From contig JAPUGN010000231.1 in assembly GCA_027298165.1 (NCBI GenBank), positions 1-16,897 on the forward strand: a stretch of 16,897 bases of DNA, in the 5' to 3' direction. The position numbers and the translations under genes are program-made. Under the pieces are notes generated by a model. It had not been told where the DNA came from, made no database searches, and was given only the letters and a program-made list of their open reading frames with translations. The stretch comes from Nitrospinota bacterium (lineage in GTDB: Bacteria; Nitrospinota; Nitrospinia; Nitrospinales; Nitrospinaceae). The first letter of the stretch is position 1, and each line of letters starts with the position of its first letter. Shown here in pieces: positions 1 to 7,848 of this stretch.

Positions 1-871
1 TCGCCAATTGCAATGCGCGGGTGGACTGCCGGCCGTCGGGCATGATCGCCACCCGGTGATAGGCGTCGCAGGTGGTGCCGTAACCGATCAACTCCGCATA
101 GATCGGGGCCTTGCGTTTTCGGGCGTGCTCCAGCTCTTCCATCACCAGCATCCAGCTTCCCTCGGCCAGCACAAACCCTTCCCGGTCGCGGTTGAAAGGA
201 CGTGAGCCGCGGGTGGGGTCCTCATTGAAATGAATCGGGTTGGCCCGCAGGCGCTGAAACCCCGTCATCATGGCCGGGGTCACACAAGCTTCCACGCCGC
301 CAGTCAGCATCCAATCCTCCTGCCCGGAACGGATGGCATTGAAGGCATAGCCCATCGCATCGGTCGAGCTGGTGCACCCGTTGGAAATCACATGACTGCG
401 GCCCTGCAGGCCGAAAAAAATGGAAATTTCACTCGACAACATCCCCACCAGGGAATTGGGAATGGCGTAGGGGCTGATTTTGTGCAGGTCCCCGGCATAA
501 TAATGAGCAAACTGCTTTTCCGAAAAGTCGAAACCCGCGCCGCCGGTGCCCACCAGCACACCCAGACTTTCAAAATCCTGCTCATCGAATTCATCAAAAT
601 CGATTCCGGCATCCTTCAAAGCTTCCTGCGACGCAGCCACACCCAGCGGAACGGCGCGCGGTAGTTTTTTCAAATCGGCTTCAGAATAGAAGTCGCCCGG
701 AACAAAACCGCGCACCTCCCCGGCGATCTGGCAGTCCAGCCCCGATGGATCAAAACTGCCGATACGATCAATGCCGCTGACGCCGTTGCAAGTATTGTCC
801 CAGAATTTTTGTCGACCGGTGCCATTGGGACTGATAACCCCCAACCCGGTAAAGACGACTCGTCTTAACAT
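1..871 (-). CDS. fabF: Beta-ketoacyl-ACP synthase II (FabF-type), 3' end outside window
   Basis: This gene reads from ATG at 871 down to base 1, giving 290 codons in frame. A FabF chain is about 410 residues, so roughly 120 C-terminal residues are missing. The enzyme condenses malonyl-ACP with an acyl-ACP in cytosolic fatty-acid elongation. The start MLRRVVFTGLGVISPNG is the family's typical N-terminal strand. The nucleophile lies in SNGCTSSTDAMG with Cys166, and the first catalytic histidine is in CDAYHRVAI (His272). The second histidine and the glycine-rich C-terminal motif are beyond the window. The cysteine motif differs from the TAC(S/T) form of E. coli FabF, so this may be a specialised ketosynthase. 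The start has only a weak AGG ribosome site about 11 bases upstream, but no other in-frame start is seen. It is divergent from nagZ. Seen: frame and motifs. Inferred: housekeeping role rather than a specialised pathway. Confidence 0.9.
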   Translation of the reverse strand, partial: MLRRVVFTGLGVISPNGTGRQKFWDNTCNGVSGIDRIGSFDPSGLDCQIAGEVRGFVPGDFYSEADLKKLPRAVPLGVAASQEALKDAGIDFDEFDEQDFESLGVLVGTGGAGFDFSEKQFAHYYAGDLHKISPYAIPNSLVGMLSSEISIFFGLQGRSHVISNGCTSSTDAMGYAFNAIRSGQEDWMLTGGVEACVTPAMMTGFQRLRANPIHFNEDPTRGSRPFNRDREGFVLAEGSWMLVMEELEHARKRKAPIYAELIGYGTTCDAYHRVAIMPDGRQSTRALQLA

Positions 872-912
872 GATGCGTTTACCTATAAAAAATTTTTAAA
901 CTTCTTTACCGG

Positions 913-942
913 ATTTTATCACACCGCTTTCGGGTCCGACAA
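913..942 (-). promoter_or_regulatory. Candidate sigma70 promoter for fabF
   Basis: On the minus strand, TTGTCG (937-942) and TAAAAT (913-918) are separated by 18 bases. A TG one base before the -10 gives an extended -10 form. The predicted start of transcription near 906 leaves a leader of about 35 bases before the ATG at 871. This is a reading by eye. Confidence 0.5.
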
Positions 943-1004
943 AATAAAATCCGCGGGCGCCTATCGAGCGCATCATGGAACTCGGTCCGCCAACCGGTAA
1001 CAAT

Positions 1005-1032
1005 TTGAAATTGGCCGGATCGATGCTACTCT
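1005..1032 (+). promoter_or_regulatory. Candidate promoter for nagZ
   Basis: TTGAAA (1005-1010) and TACTCT (1027-1032) are 16 bases apart, and a TG lies one base before the -10 (extended -10). The -10 is weak. The -35 overlaps a palindrome at 1001-1013 (CAATTT-G-AAATTG) that could be an operator. Transcription would begin near 1038, about 40 bases before the TTG start. Confidence 0.35.
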
Positions 1033-1079
1033 GTCCGGGTTAAAATGAAGACTCACTTTTAATTCCGGAGCGACCTTCC

Positions 1080-2174
1080 TTGAACACCCCCACCGTTTTG
1101 CCCGAATGGACCGGCCAGATGTTGATGATCGGGTTCGAAGGCACCACCCTGAACCGGGAGACCGAGGACCTCATCCGCAATCATCATGTCGGCGGTTTGA
1201 TCCTGTTCAGCCGCAATTATGAAAACCCGGTGCAGTTGCACACCCTCATCCGGAATCTCCAGGAAGTGGCGGCCTCTACTTCCACGGGATTGCCCCTCTT
1301 TATCTCGGTCGATCAGGAAGGCGGGCGGGTGGCCCGGTTGACGGAGCCCTTTACGAAATATCCGCCGCTGTGTTGTCTGGGCCATGCGCAATCGGAATCT
1401 CTGGCTTCCCGGTTCGGCCGGGCGCTGGCCACCGAACTTAAGGACGTGGGGATCAATATGGATTATGCCCCCGTGCTGGATGTCCACACCAATCCGGAGA
1501 ATCCCATCATCGGCGACCGCGCAATTGCCTCCGACCCGCAAACCGTGGCCCGGCTGGCCAACGCGTTTATTCAGGGATTCCGGGATGCCGGAGTGATCCC
1601 CGTAGGCAAGCATTTTCCCGGTCACGGCGATACCCAAATCGACTCGCATCTGGATTTGCCGACCGTTCAAAGGGATGCGGCAACTCTGGAGGCGGTTGAG
1701 CTTCTGCCCTTTAAAAAAACCATCGCTCGGGGACTGGAGGTGATCATGACCGCGCACGTGATCTACACCGCCTGGGATGAAACAAACCCCGCCACATTTT
1801 CCAAGACGATTCTGCAGAATATTTTGCGGCAACAGTTGGGATTTGAAGGCATCATCATGTCCGACGACCTGGAGATGAAGGCGGTGGACAACTATTATGA
1901 TTTCGAAGCCCTCCCCCGATTGGGCATTAATGCCGGTCTGGATATGTTTATGATATGCAACAATACGGAAAAAGCGCGCGCTCTGCATGACCACCTTACG
2001 CAGGAAGTGGACAAGGGAACCGTTGCCCTCGCCCGCGTTCAACAATCCGTGGAGAGGATTCTGCGATTGAAACAGAACCTCCCGTCTTCCCCGCCCAACC
2101 CGCCCAATCCCGATCGCTGGCAAGCCTCCCACGGCTCCTTGGCTCAGGAACTGCAAACCTATCTCCCGACATGA
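1080..2174 (+). CDS. nagZ: Beta-N-acetylhexosaminidase NagZ (GH3)
   Basis: This is a 364-residue glycoside hydrolase family 3 enzyme. NagZ removes the GlcNAc from GlcNAc-anhydroMurNAc peptides in the cytosol during peptidoglycan recycling. The GH3 barrel motifs are in order: DQEGGRVARL (78-87), the loop KHFPGHGDTQIDSH (177-190) with the Asp188-His190 dyad typical of NagZ, and SDDLEMKA (261-268) whose first aspartate is the expected nucleophile. There is no signal peptide, which fits a cytosolic enzyme. The start is a TTG at 1080, chosen because CCGGAG sits nine bases upstream and the ATG at 1044 hits a stop at once. The C-terminal tail (about 336-364) is proline-rich and longer than in the E. 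coli enzyme. It is divergent from fabF and followed by a likely terminator. A broader GH3 beta-glucosidase is unlikely given the short single-domain form and the dyad. Confidence 0.95.
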   Translation: MNTPTVLPEWTGQMLMIGFEGTTLNRETEDLIRNHHVGGLILFSRNYENPVQLHTLIRNLQEVAASTSTGLPLFISVDQEGGRVARLTEPFTKYPPLCCLGHAQSESLASRFGRALATELKDVGINMDYAPVLDVHTNPENPIIGDRAIASDPQTVARLANAFIQGFRDAGVIPVGKHFPGHGDTQIDSHLDLPTVQRDAATLEAVELLPFKKTIARGLEVIMTAHVIYTAWDETNPATFSKTILQNILRQQLGFEGIIMSDDLEMKAVDNYYDFEALPRLGINAGLDMFMICNNTEKARALHDHLTQEVDKGTVALARVQQSVERILRLKQNLPSSPPNPPNPDRWQASHGSLAQELQTYLPT

Positions 2175-2242
2175 CAATTTTTTCGGCTTGAAAGGCACCG
2201 GATTTTCAAAAATTTTCACTCTATGGAAAATTTTCTGGAAGC

Positions 2243-2266
2243 GGCGCTCAAGAGCGCCATTCTTTT
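2243..2266 (+). terminator. Probable Rho-independent terminator of nagZ
   Basis: A perfect 7-bp GC-rich inverted repeat, GGCGCTC-AA-GAGCGCC (2243-2258), is followed by ATTCTTTTC. The two-base spacer means the real stem is about 6 bp with a four-base loop. It starts 69 bases after the nagZ stop. The T run is broken, so strength is uncertain. Confidence 0.5.
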
Positions 2267-2387
2267 CTATGTACTTTTTGTCCCCGCAGGAAAATATATC
2301 TTCAATAAGCTAAATTCGTTTAACCCAATAAAATGTCAAAGTTTGGTATTTGATATAAAGATATTTTCCAAATTTGGCTTCATTTAG

Positions 2388-2664
2388 AACCTTCACTCTC
2401 CTCAACATGATGCATTTTTGGGCAGATAAGATTAAGCAAAAAATTTTTATATTTGAACCGCTTATTGGTCAGGAAGGGCAAAACTCAAGCAGGAAAATCG
2501 AATTCATCTCCCTTAAATATACTACAAAAATGGTATTAGTTAAGCGGATATTTTTTCACCTCATGGTTTCGGAAAACAGAATTTAATATTAATTTTATTA
2601 TGGGGTGTCGAACTTCTGGCAGACTAAAGCCCTTTTTTTATCAAGGGTTTCCCGGATTTTTTTG
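2388..2664. other. AT-rich intergenic stretch without a supported gene
   Basis: The gap between nagZ and the XRE gene spans 2175-2852 and is much richer in A/T than the genes on both sides. Beyond the nagZ terminator, nothing in 2388-2664 looks like a gene. A 70-codon reading starting with TTG at 2374 has no ribosome site and no recognisable features. A T-rich, weakly paired element (AAGCCC near 2627, GGGTTT at 2645-2650) lies just before the promoter at 2665. The composition shift suggests acquired or loosely constrained DNA; that is inference. Confidence 0.5.
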
Positions 2665-2693
2665 TTGACACGATCCCGTAAAAAAACTAAAGT
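2665..2693 (+). promoter_or_regulatory. Strong sigma70-type promoter upstream of the XRE regulator
   Basis: A perfect TTGACA (2665-2670) is followed after exactly 17 bases by TAAAGT (2688-2693, four of six consensus bases). An A-tract lies in the spacer. Transcription would begin near 2700, leaving a leader of about 150 bases before the regulator's ATG at 2853. It is the best -35 match noticed in the window. Confidence 0.6.
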
Positions 2694-2796
2694 GAGCATT
2701 CTTGAAGTGTGGATTTAAGCAATCTATTAAGCTGACTTGGCATTTATCAAGACTGAACAAAATCGAATTAAAAACTTGTGTTGGACCATGCCTTAA

Positions 2797-2825
2797 AATA
2801 CCTTTTTTAGGGTATTCCTTTTTTT
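2797..2825 (+). repeat. Inverted repeat plus T-run in the regulator leader
   Basis: AATACC (2797-2802) and GGTATT (2811-2816) form a perfect 6-bp inverted repeat around an eight-base loop. CC and seven T residues (2819-2825) follow. It sits 27 bases before the ATG at 2853. It could be a weak attenuator/terminator in the leader, or an operator for the regulator. The AU-rich stem argues against a strong terminator. Confidence 0.35.
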
Positions 2826-2852
2826 GAAAACTATATATCGACAGGCCGAATC

Positions 2853-3275
2853 ATGCAAAATAAAAAAGGGGGAACTGCGAAAAACCTGGGGACACGTCTC
2901 CGGCAGTGGAGAAAAACCCTCCCGCTTAAATCGTATGAACTGGCTAAACTGATCAAAATCTCGCAGGGCTCTCTATCCGACATTGAAAATAACAAATCCC
3001 TGCCCTCGGCGGACACCATCGCCAAACTCTACCAATACTCCGATTTAAACATCATCTGGCTGTTGTTGGGCAAGGGTCCTATCAACCGCGAACGCAAGGG
3101 GGCGTCCGACCTGGATAACGGCTTGCTGGTCCAGGAAGCCGCGCAGGATTACGGCGAAGACCGTAAACTGAAAGAATTAATCGAGAAGGTGGTTCGTATT
3201 TACCGCCACGGCAACCAGGAAAAAAGAGCCCATTTGACTGGTTTTCTCAACGGTGCCGATCCGGGCGAAGATTAA
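2853..3275 (+). CDS. XRE-family helix-turn-helix transcriptional regulator
   Basis: This 140-residue cytosolic DNA-binding protein has one N-terminal Cro/CI-type HTH domain (about residues 8-70). Helix 2 contains YELAKLIKIS, the recognition helix QGSLSDIENNKSLPS, and the domain ends with TIAKLYQYSDLNIIWLLLGKG, the usual closing helix. Residues about 75-140 are charged and probably helical (KLKELIEKVVRIYR), possibly a dimerisation part; no metabolite-binding or peptidase domain is seen. The ATG at 2853 has only a weak AGG ribosome site. The gene has its own strong promoter and a long leader with an inverted repeat, so autoregulation is plausible. It converges with the GH57 gene, leaving 34 bp. 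Its AT-rich upstream DNA and small size resemble stand-alone phage- or island-type repressors, but no phage gene is nearby. The target is unknown. Confidence 0.85.
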   Translation: MQNKKGGTAKNLGTRLRQWRKTLPLKSYELAKLIKISQGSLSDIENNKSLPSADTIAKLYQYSDLNIIWLLLGKGPINRERKGASDLDNGLLVQEAAQDYGEDRKLKELIEKVVRIYRHGNQEKRAHLTGFLNGADPGED

Positions 3276-3309
3276 TTCCGCTCTTCCCATGACTCCCAAC
3301 GTATTCTCC

Positions 3310-5448
3310 TCATAAATTTCGTATCGCAACTCCAGCGTGCAATTCCAGGCTCTGTCCCGGCTCCAACCGAACCTGCCAGCAACCGGTAATGCAGGAACCC
3401 TGATAGACGCACTCGAAACCTTCTTCGGATTGCGATACCGTCTCCACCGGAAACCGCCACAACTCGACGGCGGGACGGTAACTCATTTGCAATTCAAACC
3501 CGAAAAAGGCGTCCCGCATACCCAGTGTCTGAATATCCGGCCACACCCCTTGGCTTTTCAACCGCGCATCCGCAACCGCCGTATCCTCCGTAAAGTAGGT
3601 CCGATCCTCGGCGTCCCCGGCCAGCAGGGTGAAATTATGCTCCACCGCCCACACGCATTCCAAAAATTTATCACCCTGGTTTTGAAGGGAATAAGCCACC
3701 TCCAAACTCGCTCGATCCGGATCAAACCGATAGGTTTTCTCTACCGCCAAATGAAGTCCATGCCCAATCCCTTCCCGCGTCAGGCGCAACCGGTACGGAA
3801 CATGCGGGTCTGCAGGTTCCAATCCTTCCCATTGAAAAGGCTGGCCCGTAAATGATATCAACTCCTGGTAACGGTTGGTCTGGAACGGTTCGAAGGCGGT
3901 CCCGGGCGCCAGACAATGATCCATGAAGGAATACCGGTCCCACCGGTCATAAATCAATTTATCCTGTAGCCCTTCTTCCTTGCACCGCACCCGGCCGTGA
4001 ATGGATTGGGGTGTATCCCCTGGTAAATCATCTTGCTCCTGCCTTTCGAGGATATCCTGATGGTACACCTCCGGCCGGCGGCGCAGCACATTACTGACAT
4101 TGAAACAGGCCGGGCGGTAATCCAGTTCCATCAACGCCCCGCCCCGCGTGGGTGAAACGAACGCACTCATTTGGGGATTGGCAACGATCACCTCCTCGAA
4201 CCCGTCACGGTTGAAATCCACCGCCTCCACACTCAACCCCCGGTCCTTGCCCAGCATTAAATCGTCGGCGCTGTTTTCCGCCGCGATCAGCTCGGCATAC
4301 AACGCATGCCGGAGGTAATTCAGATACAACCCGCCGAACAGGCCGTGCCAGTAAGCGCAGTTACACTGGCTCCGGTAGAGGGCGCGCCGAGCGCCGCGGG
4401 TCTCCTGATGTTTGGCCGGCAACTCCTTCACCTTGTCACTGACATACAGCATGCGCTTGTGCAGGTGATTGCTCTCTTCATACTTGGTGAGAAAGTTGTC
4501 CCACTGCCCGCCTCGCAGCAATAATCGGGCCTGCTCCTCCGGGACATCCGAGTTTTTCAATGACTCCTTGAGTTCGCGGAAACGCAGGCCCGCTTCATAA
4601 GGCAGAGACCATTCCATCATTTCCTCATACGAGGCCCTGGGCAAATGCACCCGCCCCGTGGGCGAATGCCCATCCAGGTATTCACCGAAGGTTAAGGTTT
4701 CCAGCCAGTCCGACTGTTCCGTCAGCGCCTTGAAAAAATCGAATAAGTACTTTTCCTCGTACACCCACTGATGTGTTTCCGGCCAGCCACCGAATTTTTC
4801 GCCGTCATCCGCATAGGTCACCGCATCAACCCCCCACTCCTCACGGAACCCACGCAAAAGGTTCAGGGTCACTTCCGGCAGCGCAAACGGTATGGAGTAG
4901 CGCAGCTTTTTGCTGATGGGGAAAACGCCGACCTCAAAACCTTCACTCTCTGTCAGGTAATAGCCGTGAATCTGTTTTTCCTGCAACCCGGCGTAATAAA
5001 AGTGGGTGTCGTCGACGATGGTGTAACGGATGTCCGCCTGCGCGAGAATTTTCGGAAGCTGCGGCGACCAGATGCGCTCCGCCAACCACAGTCCTTTCGG
5101 TTTACAACCGAACTCGGAATCAAGGAAGGCGTTCATCATCCGGATTTGCCCCACCGCGTCCTCTTCCGGCAGGCTGGGCAGTATCGGCTCGTAAAATCCG
5201 CCGCTCAACAACTCCAGCTGACCGCCCTGCACCAGACCGCGAATCACATCCAGGTATTCAGGATGATGCACCTGCAGCCATTCCAGCAGACAGCCGCTGA
5301 AGTGGACGGTGGTTTTCAGCGTTGGGAACTGTTGCAGGACTTCGAAGTAGGGCCGGTAGCAATGCCGATACACATCCTCGAAGACATGATCGAAGTTGCC
5401 CAGGGGCTGGTGGTTGTGGATGCCGAAGAGAAACTTTATTTTATCCAT
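3310..5448 (-). CDS. GH57 4-alpha-glucanotransferase / alpha-amylase (DUF1925-DUF1926 type)
   Basis: This 712-residue enzyme belongs to glycoside hydrolase family 57 and acts on alpha-1,4-glucans such as glycogen or maltodextrin. The N-terminal barrel (about 1-290) opens with FLFGIHNHQPLGNFD, a family signature. It carries GLWLAERIWSP with Glu124, matching the nucleophile (Glu123) of the Thermococcus litoralis glucanotransferase, and YADDGEKFGGWP with Asp214, matching its acid/base. A helical DUF1925-type part (about 300-395) and a beta-sandwich DUF1926-type part (about 400-710) follow, as in that enzyme. There is no signal peptide, so it is probably cytosolic and works on stored glucan. GAGG lies four bases before the ATG. 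It is last in the minus-strand run, 58 bp after the ABC exporter gene. Sequence alone does not separate transferase from amylase activity. Confidence 0.88.
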   Translation of the reverse strand: MDKIKFLFGIHNHQPLGNFDHVFEDVYRHCYRPYFEVLQQFPTLKTTVHFSGCLLEWLQVHHPEYLDVIRGLVQGGQLELLSGGFYEPILPSLPEEDAVGQIRMMNAFLDSEFGCKPKGLWLAERIWSPQLPKILAQADIRYTIVDDTHFYYAGLQEKQIHGYYLTESEGFEVGVFPISKKLRYSIPFALPEVTLNLLRGFREEWGVDAVTYADDGEKFGGWPETHQWVYEEKYLFDFFKALTEQSDWLETLTFGEYLDGHSPTGRVHLPRASYEEMMEWSLPYEAGLRFRELKESLKNSDVPEEQARLLLRGGQWDNFLTKYEESNHLHKRMLYVSDKVKELPAKHQETRGARRALYRSQCNCAYWHGLFGGLYLNYLRHALYAELIAAENSADDLMLGKDRGLSVEAVDFNRDGFEEVIVANPQMSAFVSPTRGGALMELDYRPACFNVSNVLRRRPEVYHQDILERQEQDDLPGDTPQSIHGRVRCKEEGLQDKLIYDRWDRYSFMDHCLAPGTAFEPFQTNRYQELISFTGQPFQWEGLEPADPHVPYRLRLTREGIGHGLHLAVEKTYRFDPDRASLEVAYSLQNQGDKFLECVWAVEHNFTLLAGDAEDRTYFTEDTAVADARLKSQGVWPDIQTLGMRDAFFGFELQMSYRPAVELWRFPVETVSQSEEGFECVYQGSCITGCWQVRLEPGQSLELHAGVAIRNL

Positions 5449-5506
5449 AACGCCTCAACGGCAGGAGCAATACAGGAGTGAATTTCAAATGCGAAGCGGG
5501 GCGGTC

Positions 5507-7255
5507 TCAACCCTCGTCTTCCACGGGAATGGGATCCTCAAATGCCCGCAGGGTATAGAGCTTGTAGTATAAACCTTCGTTGGCCATCAATTCCTTGTGG
5601 TCCCCCGTTTCCACCACCCGGCCCTGGTCGAGGACGATGATCTTATCGGCATTGTGCACAGTGCTCAACCGGTGCGCGATGATGAGGGTGGTGCGTCCCC
5701 GCATCAGGTTGTCCAGAGCATCTTGAATCAACATTTCCGACTGGTTGTCCAACGATGACGTGGCTTCGTCGAGGATCAGAATTTTCGGGTCTTTCAGCAG
5801 TGCGCGGGCAATGGCGATCCTCTGCCGCTCGCCACCGGACAGTTTGACGCCCTTCTCGCCCACCACGGTATCGTACCCCTGATTCAGGTTCTTGATAAAA
5901 TCATACGCATTGGCAAAGCGCGCGGCGCGGTCGAGTTCCTCTTCCGTCGCGTCGAGTTTGCCGTACAGAATGTTTTCACGGATGGTGCCGCCGAACAACA
6001 ATGTCTCCTGCGGCACCAGCGCGACATGATTCAAAAACGATTTGAGTGCGGTGTCGCGGATGTCGTAGCCGTCCACCCGGACGGCTCCCGCATCCACATC
6101 GAAAAACCGGTGCATCAGTTGAATCACGGTGGACTTGCCCGCGCCGCTGGGACCCACCAGCGCCACCTGTTCTCCCGGCCGCACTTGCAGCGACACGTCC
6201 TTCAACACGGGAACATCCTTCTGGTAGCCAAAGGAGACATGCTCGAACTCGATGGCGCCCTCCACCTGATCGAAGATGACCGGATTTTCCCGATCCCGGA
6301 TCAGCGGTTTCGTGTCGAGAATTTCATAGACGCGGCGGATGGCACCCAAAGCCTCCTGGATTTGTGTGTACAGGCGCACAAAGGTGCCGATAGGACCGGC
6401 GATAATGATGGCGTACAGAAAAAACGCCGCCAACTCTCCTGGCGTGGTCGTACCGGCCATCACTTGCCGTCCGCCGTACCAAACCAGCAGAGCGGACACC
6501 AGAAATGTGAGGAACAACACAAAGGGGCCGAAGAATGCGGAGACCTTCACTTTTTTCACTTCGGCGTCGAACGAGGTTTCGATGCATTTCTCAAAACGTT
6601 TCTTTTCGTACTCCTCGCGGTTGTAGGATTTGACCACCTTGATCGACGAGATCACTTCTTCCAATACAACCATGGCGCGGGCCAACTGGTCCTGCACCTG
6701 CCCCGCCAGGTTGCGCAGGCGCTTACCGAAGATGCGCGCGAACAGCATCAACGGCGGCAGCACCAGTAGAATCAGGCCCGTGAGTTTCCAGTTCAGGTAA
6801 AAAACGATTGCCAGCCCGCCGATCAAAGTGATGGTCTGGCGCAGAACCGCTACGGGAATCGACACCAGGGCTTTTTGGATGACCGAGATGTCGTTGCTCA
6901 TCCGGGAGATGATTTCGCCCACCCGCCGCTCCTGAAAAAACCGCAGAGACAGGCTTTGGACGTGGTTGAACAGCTCCATGCGGAAATCGGCGGTCATGCG
7001 GTTGCCAACGAATCCCAGAATGTAATTCTGCATGATGCCGAACACCATCTGAAACGCAATCACCGCGATAATGTCCAGGGTCAGACTGTTGAGCGCGGCG
7101 GCGTTCTTTTCCACCACCACAACGTTGATCATGTTGCGCACCAGGAGAGGCAAATACAGAGTAATCACCGAGGTGATCACGAGGCACAAAAAAGCGAAGG
7201 CGATGCCTTTTTTATACGGTTTGGCGTAGCGAATTATTTTGGAAAAATCTTTCAT
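5507..7255 (-). CDS. MsbA-type ABC exporter (fused membrane and ATPase domains)
   Basis: This 582-residue half-transporter would work as a homodimer in the inner membrane, exporting a lipid, glycolipid or other hydrophobic compound. The membrane domain (about 15-310) shows hydrophobic segments near 17-39, 60-80, 137-176 and 240-295. The ATPase domain has Walker A GPSGAGKST (368-376), Q-loop Gln416, signature KLSGGERQR (471-479), Walker B ILILDEA with Glu497, and the H-loop His528 in IIAHRLSTV. All catalytic residues are present. Its length equals that of E. coli MsbA, but BmrA- and LmrA-type exporters share this layout, so the substrate is open. No lipid A genes such as lpxK are adjacent. It sits 32 bp after the ComE-like gene and before the GH57 gene, which suggests cotranscription. 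No clear ribosome site precedes the ATG. Confidence 0.9.
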   Translation of the reverse strand: MKDFSKIIRYAKPYKKGIAFAFLCLVITSVITLYLPLLVRNMINVVVVEKNAAALNSLTLDIIAVIAFQMVFGIMQNYILGFVGNRMTADFRMELFNHVQSLSLRFFQERRVGEIISRMSNDISVIQKALVSIPVAVLRQTITLIGGLAIVFYLNWKLTGLILLVLPPLMLFARIFGKRLRNLAGQVQDQLARAMVVLEEVISSIKVVKSYNREEYEKKRFEKCIETSFDAEVKKVKVSAFFGPFVLFLTFLVSALLVWYGGRQVMAGTTTPGELAAFFLYAIIIAGPIGTFVRLYTQIQEALGAIRRVYEILDTKPLIRDRENPVIFDQVEGAIEFEHVSFGYQKDVPVLKDVSLQVRPGEQVALVGPSGAGKSTVIQLMHRFFDVDAGAVRVDGYDIRDTALKSFLNHVALVPQETLLFGGTIRENILYGKLDATEEELDRAARFANAYDFIKNLNQGYDTVVGEKGVKLSGGERQRIAIARALLKDPKILILDEATSSLDNQSEMLIQDALDNLMRGRTTLIIAHRLSTVHNADKIIVLDQGRVVETGDHKELMANEGLYYKLYTLRAFEDPIPVEDEG

Positions 7256-7287
7256 GAGCTAATTAGTATCAGAGAATGAATCAAGCG

Positions 7288-7848
7288 TTACCCTGCCATC
7301 GATGCCATGAAGCGGTCGCGGATTTCTTCCGGTGTGTGCGTCACCCGGCCCTGGGAGGAATCAAAGGCAGGCTCCACCTTGATGAGCAGAAACACCGGTC
7401 CCTCCTCTTTATATAACTGTTCATAGGCGGGGCGAATGTCCTCCGGGCGGGTCACCCGCATCGCCTGCTTGTATCCGGCGCTCTTCGCCACTTCCTCCAG
7501 GCGGATTTCATGCGACAGGGTGCGCTGGCTGCCGGTGGATTCGTACACTTCATTGTCGATAACGATATGGATCAGATTTTTCGGCGCACAGGCGGCGATC
7601 ATGGCGAGGGTGCCCATGGCCATCAGCACATTGCCGTCGCCGTCGAAGACCAGGATTCGCCGCTCCGGTTGCGCCAGCGCTACGCCGAGGCCGATGGCAG
7701 ACGCCAGGCCCATGGACCCGATCATGTAAAAATTTTCCTTGCGATCGGTCACGTTGAAGAACTCGCGGCTGATGTAGCCGTTGGCCAGCACCGTCGGTTC
7801 ATTTTTCAACAGGGGCGCCAATTCCCGGAACGCGTCAATGCCTTTCAT
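7288..7848 (-). CDS. ComE-like TPP decarboxylase, beta subunit (sulfopyruvate/phosphonopyruvate type)
   Basis: This 186-residue protein is the C-terminal (pyrophosphate-binding) half of a split thiamine-diphosphate decarboxylase. The TPP/Mg motif runs from FDGDGN to IVIDNEVY, with about 26 residues between GDG and the Asn. NFYMIGSMGLAS and ESTGSQ are characteristic of the ComE / phosphonopyruvate decarboxylase group. Its partner is encoded just upstream and the two genes overlap by 14 bp in different frames, so translation is probably coupled. AAGGG lies seven bases before the ATG. Known members decarboxylate sulfopyruvate to sulfoacetaldehyde (coenzyme M route) or phosphonopyruvate to phosphonoacetaldehyde. 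Which substrate applies here cannot be told from sequence. No ComA/B/C or PEP mutase gene is in the window. The family call is firm; the substrate is not. Confidence 0.85.
   Translation of the reverse strand: MKGIDAFRELAPLLKNEPTVLANGYISREFFNVTDRKENFYMIGSMGLASAIGLGVALAQPERRILVFDGDGNVLMAMGTLAMIAACAPKNLIHIVIDNEVYESTGSQRTLSHEIRLEEVAKSAGYKQAMRVTRPEDIRPAYEQLYKEEGPVFLLIKVEPAFDSSQGRVTHTPEEIRDRFMASMAG

Noticed and set aside
410..422. An apparent frameshift in fabF at a run of seven A residues
   Set aside because: On recounting, the run keeps the frame: the reading continues through IFFGLQGRSHVISNGCTSS into the active-site motif and on to base 1 without a stop.
1059..2219. A 386-codon open frame on the minus strand opposite nagZ
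   Set aside because: It is antisense to a gene with a full set of NagZ motifs. Its translation is low-complexity and rich in His, Gly and Arg, as expected from the complement of GC-rich coding DNA.
2223..2387. A 54-codon plus-strand frame with a hydrophobic stretch (SAILFYVLFVPAGKYIF) after nagZ
   Set aside because: There is no ribosome site before its ATG, its first part coincides with the nagZ terminator hairpin, and the rest is AT-rich non-coding-like sequence. A small membrane peptide cannot be fully ruled out.
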